Positions 8,163 through 16,189 of a stretch of DNA of 64,000 nt are shown here, one piece after another (the first letter of the stretch is position 1; every line of letters starts with the position of its first letter). Both the position numbers and the translations under genes were made by a program. Source of the stretch: an uncultured Muribaculaceae bacterium (GTDB lineage Bacteria; Bacteroidota; Bacteroidia; Bacteroidales; Muribaculaceae); contig CAJUPZ010000002.1 in assembly GCA_910588065.1 (NCBI GenBank), positions 62,001 through 126,000 of the forward strand, read 5' to 3'. The notes beneath the pieces were generated by a model. The model worked only from the letters and a program-made list of their open reading frames with translations, searched no databases and had not been told where the DNA came from.

Positions 8163-11100
8163 ATGAAACGGTTTTTTAAATACATACCAATTGCTTTGCT
8201 GGCAACCCTCCTCGGAGCCTGCACAGATCAAAAGCTGTGGGACGACGATGAGGTAATCGGCGAGGGCGAGGCTAAAATATCAGGCTCTTTCTCGTTCAAA
8301 TCGTATGGCTCCGCGTTAGATTCGCGTACAGCAGGCGATGCTATCGACAAGCTCAATTCTGTTACCGTGTTGGCATACAGCGAAGATGGCAAGCAGCTTA
8401 TCAAACGCCGAGTATTCTCGGTTGCTGACGGCTCTCTGACCGTAGACTATACCAACACCTCGGCACCCAATAACGCTACCAACCCTGAATCTGAGAAGAC
8501 CGGTAGAGGCACTTTCAAACTCGACCTTGAATACGGCAAATATAAAATATATGCTGTAGGCAACGCCGACCTTGCCGCATATACCGATGATGACCTCGCT
8601 GACGACTCCAAGCTCAAAGCCATCTCTTTCACTTGGCAGACTGATGTTGCCAAAGATAATCAGATGTTTGGTTGGTTCTCTAACAAGCTGGCCTCCTCCA
8701 TTGCTGCCGACCAGAATTTTGATGCCGAAGTTGTAACCATCAACCGACCCTCGGTTAACCTCTCAGCATGGCTCGTGCGCCTTGCATCCAAGGTAACTGT
8801 GGCGTTTGATGCATCGGGTCTCTACGACAACGTCTTCGTCTACCTCAAGAGCGTGCAGATCAAGGACATCCCCAAAACCTGCTATCTCGGTCAGCCAAAC
8901 ACCCCCACAGAGTCGGAAGTAAATCCCAATGGTGAGATATATTACTACTACGACAGGGAGAAATATCCCGGCGGCCCATCAGTAAACGATTTCAACATCA
9001 ATTCCTACGATGCTTCACTGACAAATGGTAAGCCAACCTATGGCTCCGACCACACCCATGGCGCTGATGCCCTCTTCTTCTACGAGAACAATCAGGGTAA
9101 AGGAAAGGACAAGGCTCAGGATGCTAATGGCGACGGGAAAATTGACTTTCCCAACGGAGACAGCGGAAAACTCGAAGATGGCTATAAAGATAAAGAACTT
9201 GCCGGCTCGTACATCGAAGTAAAAGCATACTACATATCCCGAAACACAGGCAGGGCAGGGCAGGGTGAAATCACCTACCGCTTTATGCTTGGCAAGGATA
9301 TAACCACAAGCTACGAGGCGCTGAGAAACTACCACTTCAAGCTTACTCTCATACTCAAAGGCTACGCAAATGAGGCTGACTGGCATATTGTATATGATCA
9401 GGAGGAGCACAAGATTATTGCTCCAAACCCCTATTATATCTCATATCTCTACAACCACTCCATGATGCTCCCGCTCACCATCAAAACCGGCTCTCTGACA
9501 ATTAAAAAGATTGAAGCCGATATTGTGTCAAACAACTGGGCGCCTTTGAATGCATCTTATGGCTTGGGCGGATCTATCATTACCTCATCTAATGAAGCCA
9601 ATTATTATAATTCCTATTACCTATATTGGACCGGAGTTGATAATCCCACTGCTTACCCCTGGAACGGATTCCTCTCTTTGAGAAAAACTCAGGACACAAA
9701 TATTGACGGTAAATTTCCTGTTGACGTAAATTCTAATAAGGATTACTACTTAAATACCCACCGTAATGAGGTAGTGTATGAAGATTTCTCTCCAACTCCC
9801 GAATCAACATCCGTATCAGAGGCGCTTGCCGATGGCACAATTCATGTTGCTCTAAATAAAGATGATAACGGTCACAATACCTATGTGGTGAACATGCCGC
9901 TATGGACTCGTGCCAAGACTTTGATTTCGTTGACTGGTTACACTGGTAACAATCCATATGTTGCCTACCGTCGTCAGGCGAAAGTTAAAGTTACTGTAAC
10001 CCTGTCTGATGGCACTACAATGAACACAGAGGATGACAATTATTATCAGTCAGGCGAAAACATTGAGATACAACAGGTGCGCCGTGTCGTCAATCCCAAA
10101 GGTATTTGGCGTGCAGGAAATGAAAAATCAGATTTCGATGTCGATTTGCGTGTGCTACCGGATGAGGAGTCTACAAAATTTATGTCCCTGACATCAGATG
10201 GCCCCTGGCGTGCTTATGTGTTCCGCGACACCAAGCGTGGTACTGGGAATGCGACAGGTTGGGATGATGCTAACGGTGTGATTCAACTTGTAGGTACTGC
10301 TGAGACCACTACCGGTACCACCAAGGTGCGTGACCGTGACAACATAGAGCGCGAATACCAGACAATTGAGGGTAAAACCGGCTCAAAAATGCAGTTTAAG
10401 GTTAAGTTTAATGGTACAACATCTGACGATAACCCAAACTATGCTATTATCCGTGTTGAGTATCAGAATTATAGCTGCTATCACCTCATATTTGTCCGTC
10501 AGGGCTATGGAGCAGACGCTATAGTTGATGGAGGCGCAAAGTGGATGACTTCAAACAACGTTGCGCAGAGTGAGGTAGCTCCCTCGCCTCTGGACGAAGG
10601 CTCCCTTTTTAAATACGCTAACTGGGGGCAGCCTATCGCGGCAAGCAACAATAAAAATAGCAAGTCTCCATGGACAGAGGTTACACCTAATGACTTTATT
10701 AAAAATGCTTCGGGTAGTAACCCCTTGACTCTCGCTACCGGTGGGTCTGAAATTTGGGCAAACATCACCCATACCCCAATTCCACAAAAGAATAAAACAG
10801 ATGTACATTTCCCTGCGCAAACCGGAATGAGAGTTGCTACTGAAGCCGATTTCAATGCTTTAAAAAATAATACTGATATAGAGCAAGGCTATGGAGTGCT
10901 TTACGGGGGTAGTTCCACAAGCTGTCTCACATCTATCGACGATGTATATTGCTATGATGCAACTCATACAAACCGTGGCATGAGAGGATGCTTTGTCTAT
11001 AATTATAAGACAGGAAAAAATCTATTCTTCCCAATTGGAGCTTCCGGTTACGGCCATAGAAAGGACGAACAGGAAGTTGAACAAGATGGTGCCACTACTG

Positions 11101-11387
11101 TGTACCGAGGTGTCCTCAGATATGCGGCAAGTCCTCGCTGGGGATACTTTAGCTCAGTCAACTCGGGTTCTTATAAGGATGGTGTAAGTAGCGGTCCTTT
11201 ATTCTTTGACCTCTTCCGTCGTCCCGGTGCTTGCTATTGGCTTGATTATCCTCAAACGCATAGTGATACATACAACTATCCTTCATGGGATATCAATTAT
11301 TTCTCTTTTGACTTTGGAAGTATCCCTGCGGATAATGTTAAATTGGGTAAGGACGCTATATTTGTTCGAAGCATTTCCACAAAATAA
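8163..11387 (+). CDS. Large fimbrial tip-like lipoprotein (DUF4906-type)
   Basis: A 1074-residue lipoprotein (Cys20 in LLGAC, then TDQKLWDDDE). The N-terminal third has fimbrillin-like beta sequence and the middle resembles DUF4906 proteins of Bacteroidales fimbrial loci. The last 200 residues, from about MRVATEADFNAL, differ in character: they are rich in Gly, Tyr and Trp and end GACYWLDYP... YFSFDFGS...AIFVRS, the pattern of FISUMP/C-type-lectin-like domains. That suggests a ligand-binding tip. It is the last gene of the operon, 11 bases after its neighbour, and is followed by a strong terminator. Codon use in the C-terminal half is more A+T-rich than in the subunits before it. Confidence 0.65.
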   Translation: MKRFFKYIPIALLATLLGACTDQKLWDDDEVIGEGEAKISGSFSFKSYGSALDSRTAGDAIDKLNSVTVLAYSEDGKQLIKRRVFSVADGSLTVDYTNTSAPNNATNPESEKTGRGTFKLDLEYGKYKIYAVGNADLAAYTDDDLADDSKLKAISFTWQTDVAKDNQMFGWFSNKLASSIAADQNFDAEVVTINRPSVNLSAWLVRLASKVTVAFDASGLYDNVFVYLKSVQIKDIPKTCYLGQPNTPTESEVNPNGEIYYYYDREKYPGGPSVNDFNINSYDASLTNGKPTYGSDHTHGADALFFYENNQGKGKDKAQDANGDGKIDFPNGDSGKLEDGYKDKELAGSYIEVKAYYISRNTGRAGQGEITYRFMLGKDITTSYEALRNYHFKLTLILKGYANEADWHIVYDQEEHKIIAPNPYYISYLYNHSMMLPLTIKTGSLTIKKIEADIVSNNWAPLNASYGLGGSIITSSNEANYYNSYYLYWTGVDNPTAYPWNGFLSLRKTQDTNIDGKFPVDVNSNKDYYLNTHRNEVVYEDFSPTPESTSVSEALADGTIHVALNKDDNGHNTYVVNMPLWTRAKTLISLTGYTGNNPYVAYRRQAKVKVTVTLSDGTTMNTEDDNYYQSGENIEIQQVRRVVNPKGIWRAGNEKSDFDVDLRVLPDEESTKFMSLTSDGPWRAYVFRDTKRGTGNATGWDDANGVIQLVGTAETTTGTTKVRDRDNIEREYQTIEGKTGSKMQFKVKFNGTTSDDNPNYAIIRVEYQNYSCYHLIFVRQGYGADAIVDGGAKWMTSNNVAQSEVAPSPLDEGSLFKYANWGQPIAASNNKNSKSPWTEVTPNDFIKNASGSNPLTLATGGSEIWANITHTPIPQKNKTDVHFPAQTGMRVATEADFNALKNNTDIEQGYGVLYGGSSTSCLTSIDDVYCYDATHTNRGMRGCFVYNYKTGKNLFFPIGASGYGHRKDEQEVEQDGATTVYRGVLRYAASPRWGYFSSVNSGSYKDGVSSGPLFFDLFRRPGACYWLDYPQTHSDTYNYPSWDINYFSFDFGSIPADNVKLGKDAIFVRSISTK

Positions 11388-11428
11388 CAGATAACACACG
11401 TCCAAGGGGGACTATATTTCTGTGTACA

Positions 11429-11460
11429 AGCGGCTGCGTATCCACCACGCAGCCGCTTTT
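11429..11460 (+). terminator. Rho-independent terminator of the fimbrial operon
   Basis: AGCGGCTGCGT at 11429-11439 pairs perfectly with ACGCAGCCGCT at 11447-11457 around a seven-base loop, followed by a T run. It lies 42 bases after the last fimbrial stop codon. Confidence 0.85.
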
Positions 11461-11476
11461 CTACCCCTACCCATTA

Positions 11477-11738
11477 TTCTCGCGACCCCCTCACAGGGGT
11501 CTTTTTTATAATGGGTACCTTCAACGCGTGGTCTCGCCTGCGGCTCCACACACGCGCTACTTTCTTGCCACCCGCTCACCGCGGGTGATTCGCGCCCACA
11601 TCATCACCACCGCGCTGGGGTAATTCCCACCCGCGGTGAGCGGGTGGCCGGAGAATAGCGTGTTGGTGGAGCGACAGCGAGACCACACGTTAGGCGCATC
11701 CCCCAAAAAAAGACCCGCGGTCGAGCGGGTCGCGAGAA
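11477..11738. repeat. 262-bp imperfect inverted repeat between convergent operons
   Basis: Arms at 11477-11587 and 11628-11738 are inverted copies of each other around a 40-base spacer. The outer ends share TTCTCGCGACC, the inner ends share a perfect 21-base match (11567-11587 with 11628-11648), and the middle (GTGGTCTCGC and neighbours) matches imperfectly. Each arm contains a GACCC...GGGTC hairpin with a run of T on its 3' side (11484-11507 on plus; 11731-11705 on minus) and a CACCCGC/GCGGGTG palindrome. The region 11388-11823 holds no gene. Confidence 0.75.
11705..11731 (-). terminator. Terminator of the AspT-like transporter operon
   Basis: On the minus strand, GACCCGC and GCGGGTC (11731-11712) form a stem followed by seven T (11711-11705). 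It lies about 90 bases after the stop of the minus-strand transporter gene. Confidence 0.7.
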
Positions 11739-11823
11739 GTCAGCTACCACACCTTCCCACGCTTAGGCGTAGGGCATTCATTCACCGCGCCGCGGGTGGT
11801 GACGTTTCCGGCGGCGAGGGCAC

Positions 11824-13524
11824 TTACACTATCATCACGGCGGCGAGGCCCCAGATTACCAGCAGGATATTGCTCACCGCGTATGTCACTGTGTAGCCTA
11901 TTGCGGGCAGGGTGCTGTCAAGGGCGTTTTGAACAGCGCCGAGGCTCGCGGTGCAGGTGCGGGTGCCCGCGCAGCAGCCAAGAGTTATCGCCGGATTGAA
12001 TTTAAACACCTTGTGGCCGAGCCACAGCCCGAACAGCAGCGGCAGGGTGGTGCCCACAGCCCCGGCCACAAACAGCATCGGTCCAACTGCCTTGATGCCG
12101 CTCACAAACGACGGCGCGGCCTCGATGCCTACAATCGCTATGAATACGTTGAGCCCGAGATTGTTCATAAACCACAGCGCGCCCGGCGAGATGTTGCCGT
12201 AGGTGGGCCGTTTTGACCGCAACCATCCGAACAGCAGTCCCGCCAACAGCGAGCCGCCGCTTGTGCCGAAGCTGAGCGGCACATTGCCAACCCATACGCA
12301 GAGTGCACCGAACAGCCCGCCGACAAAGATTGCCAGACCGATAAACATGAGGTCGGACGCAACTGTCGGGCGGTCGACATGGCCGATGTATGGGGTGGCG
12401 CCGCTCACCTGGTCCGGTCGCCCGAGAATAGTGATCCTGTCCCCCTTGGCAAATACTGTTTCAGCTGTTATCTCAAGCGGCTGGCCGTTGCGCACCGCAT
12501 CGCGGATAACAACGCCGTGGAGATACTTGGTGCGTCGCAGAAGCGATATGCTCTTGCCAATGAAGTTCTTGCGCACCACCACCACGCCAACCCTCTCGAG
12601 AGGATAGTCGAGCAGCGCGCGGTTGCTCACCTCGCGCCCTATATGGCCGGCAACCTCTATCATGTAGTCTGTGCGTCCGCACACCACAATCTCATCGCCG
12701 TTGCATATCAGGTCGTCATGGCGCGGCGCAGATATACTGCCTTCGTGCATCACCCGGTCGATATATACCTGCAGCCCGTTCTGGCGCAGCATCACCTCGG
12801 TTTCGTATGTGGTGCGGGGTTCTGCGAAGAATTCGGAGTTGATTCTGAAGCATCGGTATGCCACGGCACGCATAGCCTGAATGACAGCCGGGTCGCCGCT
12901 GTTGGCGTCGTTGTTGAGTTTCTTGGCAAGTTCGGCCGTCTGCGCTTTCACTTTGTCAAGCCCGCCAAGCAGCTTCGGCCCGAAGTTGCCTAACAATATC
13001 ACTGTGCCGAGGGTGCCGAAGATGTATGTCACCGCATAGCACACCGGTATTATGTCGCTCTCCCTTTTCAGCTCCCCGGCGCTCAGCCCCAGTCTGCCTA
13101 TAGCTTCACCGCCTACCCCTAACAAGGACGAGCAGGTCTGCGAGCCGGAAAAGAGGCCGATGGTCTCGCCCTTGGTGTAGTGCATCACAAAAGCGATGGC
13201 AAGGGTGGTGACAAAGATGAAACAGCTCATTATCACGGCAAACAGTGCCTGCTTGGCGCCGCTGCCACGCAGCGATTTGAAAAAGTCGGGCCCCACGCTG
13301 TAGCCGATAGAGAACAGAAACAGCATGAAGAAAAACATTTTCATGGGTCCGGACACCGGTATGACGAGCTGTCCCACAAGGGTGCCGACAAGAAGCACCG
13401 ATGTGACGCTGCCGAGCGAAAAACTGCCTATACGCAGCTTGCCGATATAAAAGCCGGCTCCTACCGTGAGGAAAACCGCCAGGGCGGGATATTCCCGCAA
13501 TATGCTGACAAACGAATCAAACAT
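11824..13524 (-). CDS. AspT/YidE-YbjL-type putative transporter with TrkA-C domains
   Basis: A 566-residue membrane protein built from two homologous hydrophobic halves (about 1-190 and 380-566), each ending in the glycine-rich region of the YidE/YbjL duplication family. Between the halves are two RCK-type TrkA-C domains (about 210-285 and 290-370). The family includes the aspartate:alanine exchanger AspT, but most members have no known substrate. It lies nine bases after the KtrA-like gene, which also has a TrkA-C domain, so the three downstream-reading genes here may respond to one nucleotide or ion signal. Confidence 0.78.
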   Translation of the reverse strand: MFDSFVSILREYPALAVFLTVGAGFYIGKLRIGSFSLGSVTSVLLVGTLVGQLVIPVSGPMKMFFFMLFLFSIGYSVGPDFFKSLRGSGAKQALFAVIMSCFIFVTTLAIAFVMHYTKGETIGLFSGSQTCSSLLGVGGEAIGRLGLSAGELKRESDIIPVCYAVTYIFGTLGTVILLGNFGPKLLGGLDKVKAQTAELAKKLNNDANSGDPAVIQAMRAVAYRCFRINSEFFAEPRTTYETEVMLRQNGLQVYIDRVMHEGSISAPRHDDLICNGDEIVVCGRTDYMIEVAGHIGREVSNRALLDYPLERVGVVVVRKNFIGKSISLLRRTKYLHGVVIRDAVRNGQPLEITAETVFAKGDRITILGRPDQVSGATPYIGHVDRPTVASDLMFIGLAIFVGGLFGALCVWVGNVPLSFGTSGGSLLAGLLFGWLRSKRPTYGNISPGALWFMNNLGLNVFIAIVGIEAAPSFVSGIKAVGPMLFVAGAVGTTLPLLFGLWLGHKVFKFNPAITLGCCAGTRTCTASLGAVQNALDSTLPAIGYTVTYAVSNILLVIWGLAAVMIV

Positions 13525-13533
13525 GGCTTCACA

Positions 13534-14229
13534 TTAACTTTCAATATTTTTAAACAGCTCGCGGTAGCTCTTTGTTGTGCCGAGGCATATCAGGGTGTCG
13601 CCTTTCTCTACCTTCTCGTCGGCAAGGGCGGCGCTCTCAATCCGCTCGGGGTGGCTTCTGCTGATGCCGAGCATATTGCGCCCGGCTGTCAGGCGGGTGA
13701 CAGCAATCAGATCCATGCCGTAGCTCCGGTCAAGGTCGAGCGATGAATATCTCATGCCCACAAAATAGTCGGGCACCGTGAATTTGAGCACATAGCTGTT
13801 GTCGTCAATCTTAAGGCTCTCTATCTCCGAGCCGAGAGCCATCTCGTGCACCAGATCCTCGGCGGCGCGCTGCTCGGGGGTGAGTATTCGGTCAATGTCA
13901 AACCCTTCGAGGATAGATTCATGCAGCTTGTCGATGGCGCGGGCGTAGATATGGGCCACCCCCATCTTTTTCAGCAGGGCCACTGTGCGTATGCTCGCAC
14001 CGAAATTCTCGCCGATGGCAACAATCACTAGGTCAACATTTTTCAGCGGCAGCACGCTGAGCGATATCTCGTCGGTGCTGTCTATTATATAAGCGGTGGA
14101 TATGAAATCCTTGATGGACTCCACCAGCGAGGCGTTGACATCTGCCCCTATCACCTCGTGCCCCATGTTGGTGAGGTCGATGGCCAGGTTTGAACCGTAG
14201 ATTCCCAATCCGATTATAAGGTAGCGCAT
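13534..14229 (-). CDS. KtrA/TrkA-type potassium channel regulatory subunit
   Basis: A 231-residue cytoplasmic protein: a Rossmann RCK-N domain (1-120) with the nucleotide-binding GLGIYGSNLA loop near residue 7 and an acidic residue at the end of strand 2 (IGADVN). An RCK-C (TrkA-C) domain follows from about 140. Such subunits form octameric gating rings that bind ATP/ADP or NAD(H) and control a TrkH/KtrB channel. The partner channel is encoded 20 bases upstream, so this is a complete two-gene uptake system. Confidence 0.85.
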   Translation of the reverse strand: MRYLIIGLGIYGSNLAIDLTNMGHEVIGADVNASLVESIKDFISTAYIIDSTDEISLSVLPLKNVDLVIVAIGENFGASIRTVALLKKMGVAHIYARAIDKLHESILEGFDIDRILTPEQRAAEDLVHEMALGSEIESLKIDDNSYVLKFTVPDYFVGMRYSSLDLDRSYGMDLIAVTRLTAGRNMLGISRSHPERIESAALADEKVEKGDTLICLGTTKSYRELFKNIES

Positions 14230-14249
14230 ATATGAAAATTTTTGAATTG

Positions 14250-16115
14250 TCAGTTGATGATGATGGAGTCGGCGGGGAATGTGGCCGAGCTGTCATGGTG
14301 CCTTCCGGCAAGCCCCACGAGGAGAGATATGATGCCCACCCTGCCGAGAAACATCGCGCTGCTGAGAAGCACCAGCGATGCATTTGACAGCACCGGGGTG
14401 ACTCCGAGCGATGACCCCACTGTGAACAGTGCGGACGATGCCTCGAAAAGCAGCTCTTTTGCCGGCAGCGCCGGCTCGAGCATCAGCAGTGTCATGGCAT
14501 AGAAGGTGTAGGAGAGTATCGACAGGGCTACAACAGCGTTTGCCCTGCGGATTGAAAACACCGACACTGTGCGTCTGAATGCCACCGATTTGCTCTTGCC
14601 GGTGATGATGGCGCGGAGATTGAGCATAATGGCGGCGAAAGTATTCACTTTTATGCCGCCGGCGGTGCTCTGCGATGCGCCGCCAATCCACATCAGCACA
14701 AGCAGCATCACTATGGTGACATTCATGAAACCGGAGGGTGACACCGATGAGAAGCCGGCGCTGCGGGGCACCGCGCTGTTGAATGCGCTCTGCGTAAGTT
14801 TTTCAAAGGTGGACATTCCGGCAAGCGAGTTGTTGTTTTCAAAAGCCCAGAATGCCGCAGCCCCGATGACAAACAGCACTGAGAATGTCACGAGCACCAG
14901 CTTGGTGTTCATGTCATACGGATGCACATTGCGCGCTCCGCTCGGCCTGTGGTGTATCCTGTCCATGAAGCGGCGCGCACTGTCAAACACCGCGTCCTTG
15001 AAATTCACCAGTATCGGAAATCCGATTGCACCTGCTATTATGAGAAGGGTTGTGATCCAGTAGATGGATGTGTTGCCGTAGAGCAGCAGCGGATTTGACA
15101 TTCCGTCCGGCAGTATAGAGAATCCGGCGTTGCAGAATGAGGAGAGGGAGTGGAATAGCGCAAAGCAAATCTCATCATTGACCGTTGGCCCGAGAGTGCC
15201 TTGTATCGACAGGTATATGGCGGCGGCCCCGGCGAGCTCAACCGTTATGGTGAAGGCGAGGATGTAGAGCAGGGTGGGCACAAGGGCGTTCATCGACTTG
15301 GAGTAGAAGATGTCGCGCAGCAGCAGCTGGTTGTATATCGATGCGCCGCCGCTGAAAAAGAGGGCGAAGAAGCTTGTGAAGGTCATCACCCCGAGCGCAC
15401 CTATCTGAACAAGGATGGCGAGGATGATATTGCCCATGGGGGTGAATGTCACGGAGATGTCAACCGGTGTCAGTCCGGTGATGCACACCGCGCTGGTGCT
15501 CACAAACAGGGCGTCGTAGAAACTTATGCCGGTGTATGTGCTTTTAGGGAGCATGAGCAGCAGGGTGCCTACGAATATGAACACAAGGAAACTGCCGCTG
15601 AGCAGCAGCGACGGGTTGGTGCGTTTGCCCACGCATTGCATCACTCCGTAGCAGAATGTCACTCCGGCGTACGCCCCGAGAGCCGAAAACAGAAAGTACG
15701 GGCTGTAGAGAATCCTCTCCAGCGCAGGTATCCACGGATTTTCAGGATGGGGATATATCCACGGCAGCAGGGTTACAAGCACCGAGATGTCAACAATCCA
15801 CTTGAACACACGCGAGGTGCGCACAGTGTGGCGAAATCTCAGCACAAGCTCATACAGCACCCTCACTATGAATATGCCCTGAATTGCCCTGACCGCACGC
15901 CATATATCAGCTTTTTCCGATTCGCTGTGGTCGTAGCCGAGGTGAATGATTATGCAGGCGATTAATCCCACTGAAGCTATGAAAGCGAGGATGCCCAGTA
16001 TGTTGGAGCCTGTGCGTATGGCTCCGATGCTGCGGAGGGTGAAGCGGTTGAACTCCTCAGCAGCATTGTGGATTTTGCGGTGCAGCAGACTTATTAATGT
16101 AGCCGGTCGGGACAT
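14250..16115 (-). CDS. TrkH/KtrB-type potassium uptake channel
   Basis: A 621-residue membrane protein with an extended hydrophobic N-terminal region of about four helices (1-180). The four-repeat TrkH/KtrB core follows, with selectivity-filter-like segments such as FVSTSAVCITGLTPVD, HSLSSFCNAGFS, FNSAVPRSAGFS and FEASSALFTVGSSLG. Each has the conserved glycine that coordinates potassium. It forms a pair with the KtrA-like gene just downstream. The extra N-terminal helices make it longer than a typical KtrB (about 450 residues) and are common in Bacteroidetes homologues. Confidence 0.87.
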   Translation of the reverse strand: MSRPATLISLLHRKIHNAAEEFNRFTLRSIGAIRTGSNILGILAFIASVGLIACIIIHLGYDHSESEKADIWRAVRAIQGIFIVRVLYELVLRFRHTVRTSRVFKWIVDISVLVTLLPWIYPHPENPWIPALERILYSPYFLFSALGAYAGVTFCYGVMQCVGKRTNPSLLLSGSFLVFIFVGTLLLMLPKSTYTGISFYDALFVSTSAVCITGLTPVDISVTFTPMGNIILAILVQIGALGVMTFTSFFALFFSGGASIYNQLLLRDIFYSKSMNALVPTLLYILAFTITVELAGAAAIYLSIQGTLGPTVNDEICFALFHSLSSFCNAGFSILPDGMSNPLLLYGNTSIYWITTLLIIAGAIGFPILVNFKDAVFDSARRFMDRIHHRPSGARNVHPYDMNTKLVLVTFSVLFVIGAAAFWAFENNNSLAGMSTFEKLTQSAFNSAVPRSAGFSSVSPSGFMNVTIVMLLVLMWIGGASQSTAGGIKVNTFAAIMLNLRAIITGKSKSVAFRRTVSVFSIRRANAVVALSILSYTFYAMTLLMLEPALPAKELLFEASSALFTVGSSLGVTPVLSNASLVLLSSAMFLGRVGIISLLVGLAGRHHDSSATFPADSIIIN

Positions 16116-16189
16116 TTTGTTAAAAATGTGATTCTGTATGCAGTCATCTGAATGCCTACTCTGTTACAACGCCTGCCGCTGTAATATTG

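Noticed and set aside
8163..11387. Diversity-generating retroelement target
   Set aside because: The C-terminal lectin-like pattern recalls such proteins, but there is no reverse transcriptase, no template repeat and no accessory gene nearby.
12379..12993. 204-codon plus-strand frame in the AspT-like gene
   Set aside because: Antisense of a well-defined transporter with RCK domains; no start signal.
15201..15965. 254-codon plus-strand frame inside the TrkH-like gene
   Set aside because: Charged, low-complexity translation (many Glu, His, Gln) typical of an antisense shadow of a hydrophobic protein.
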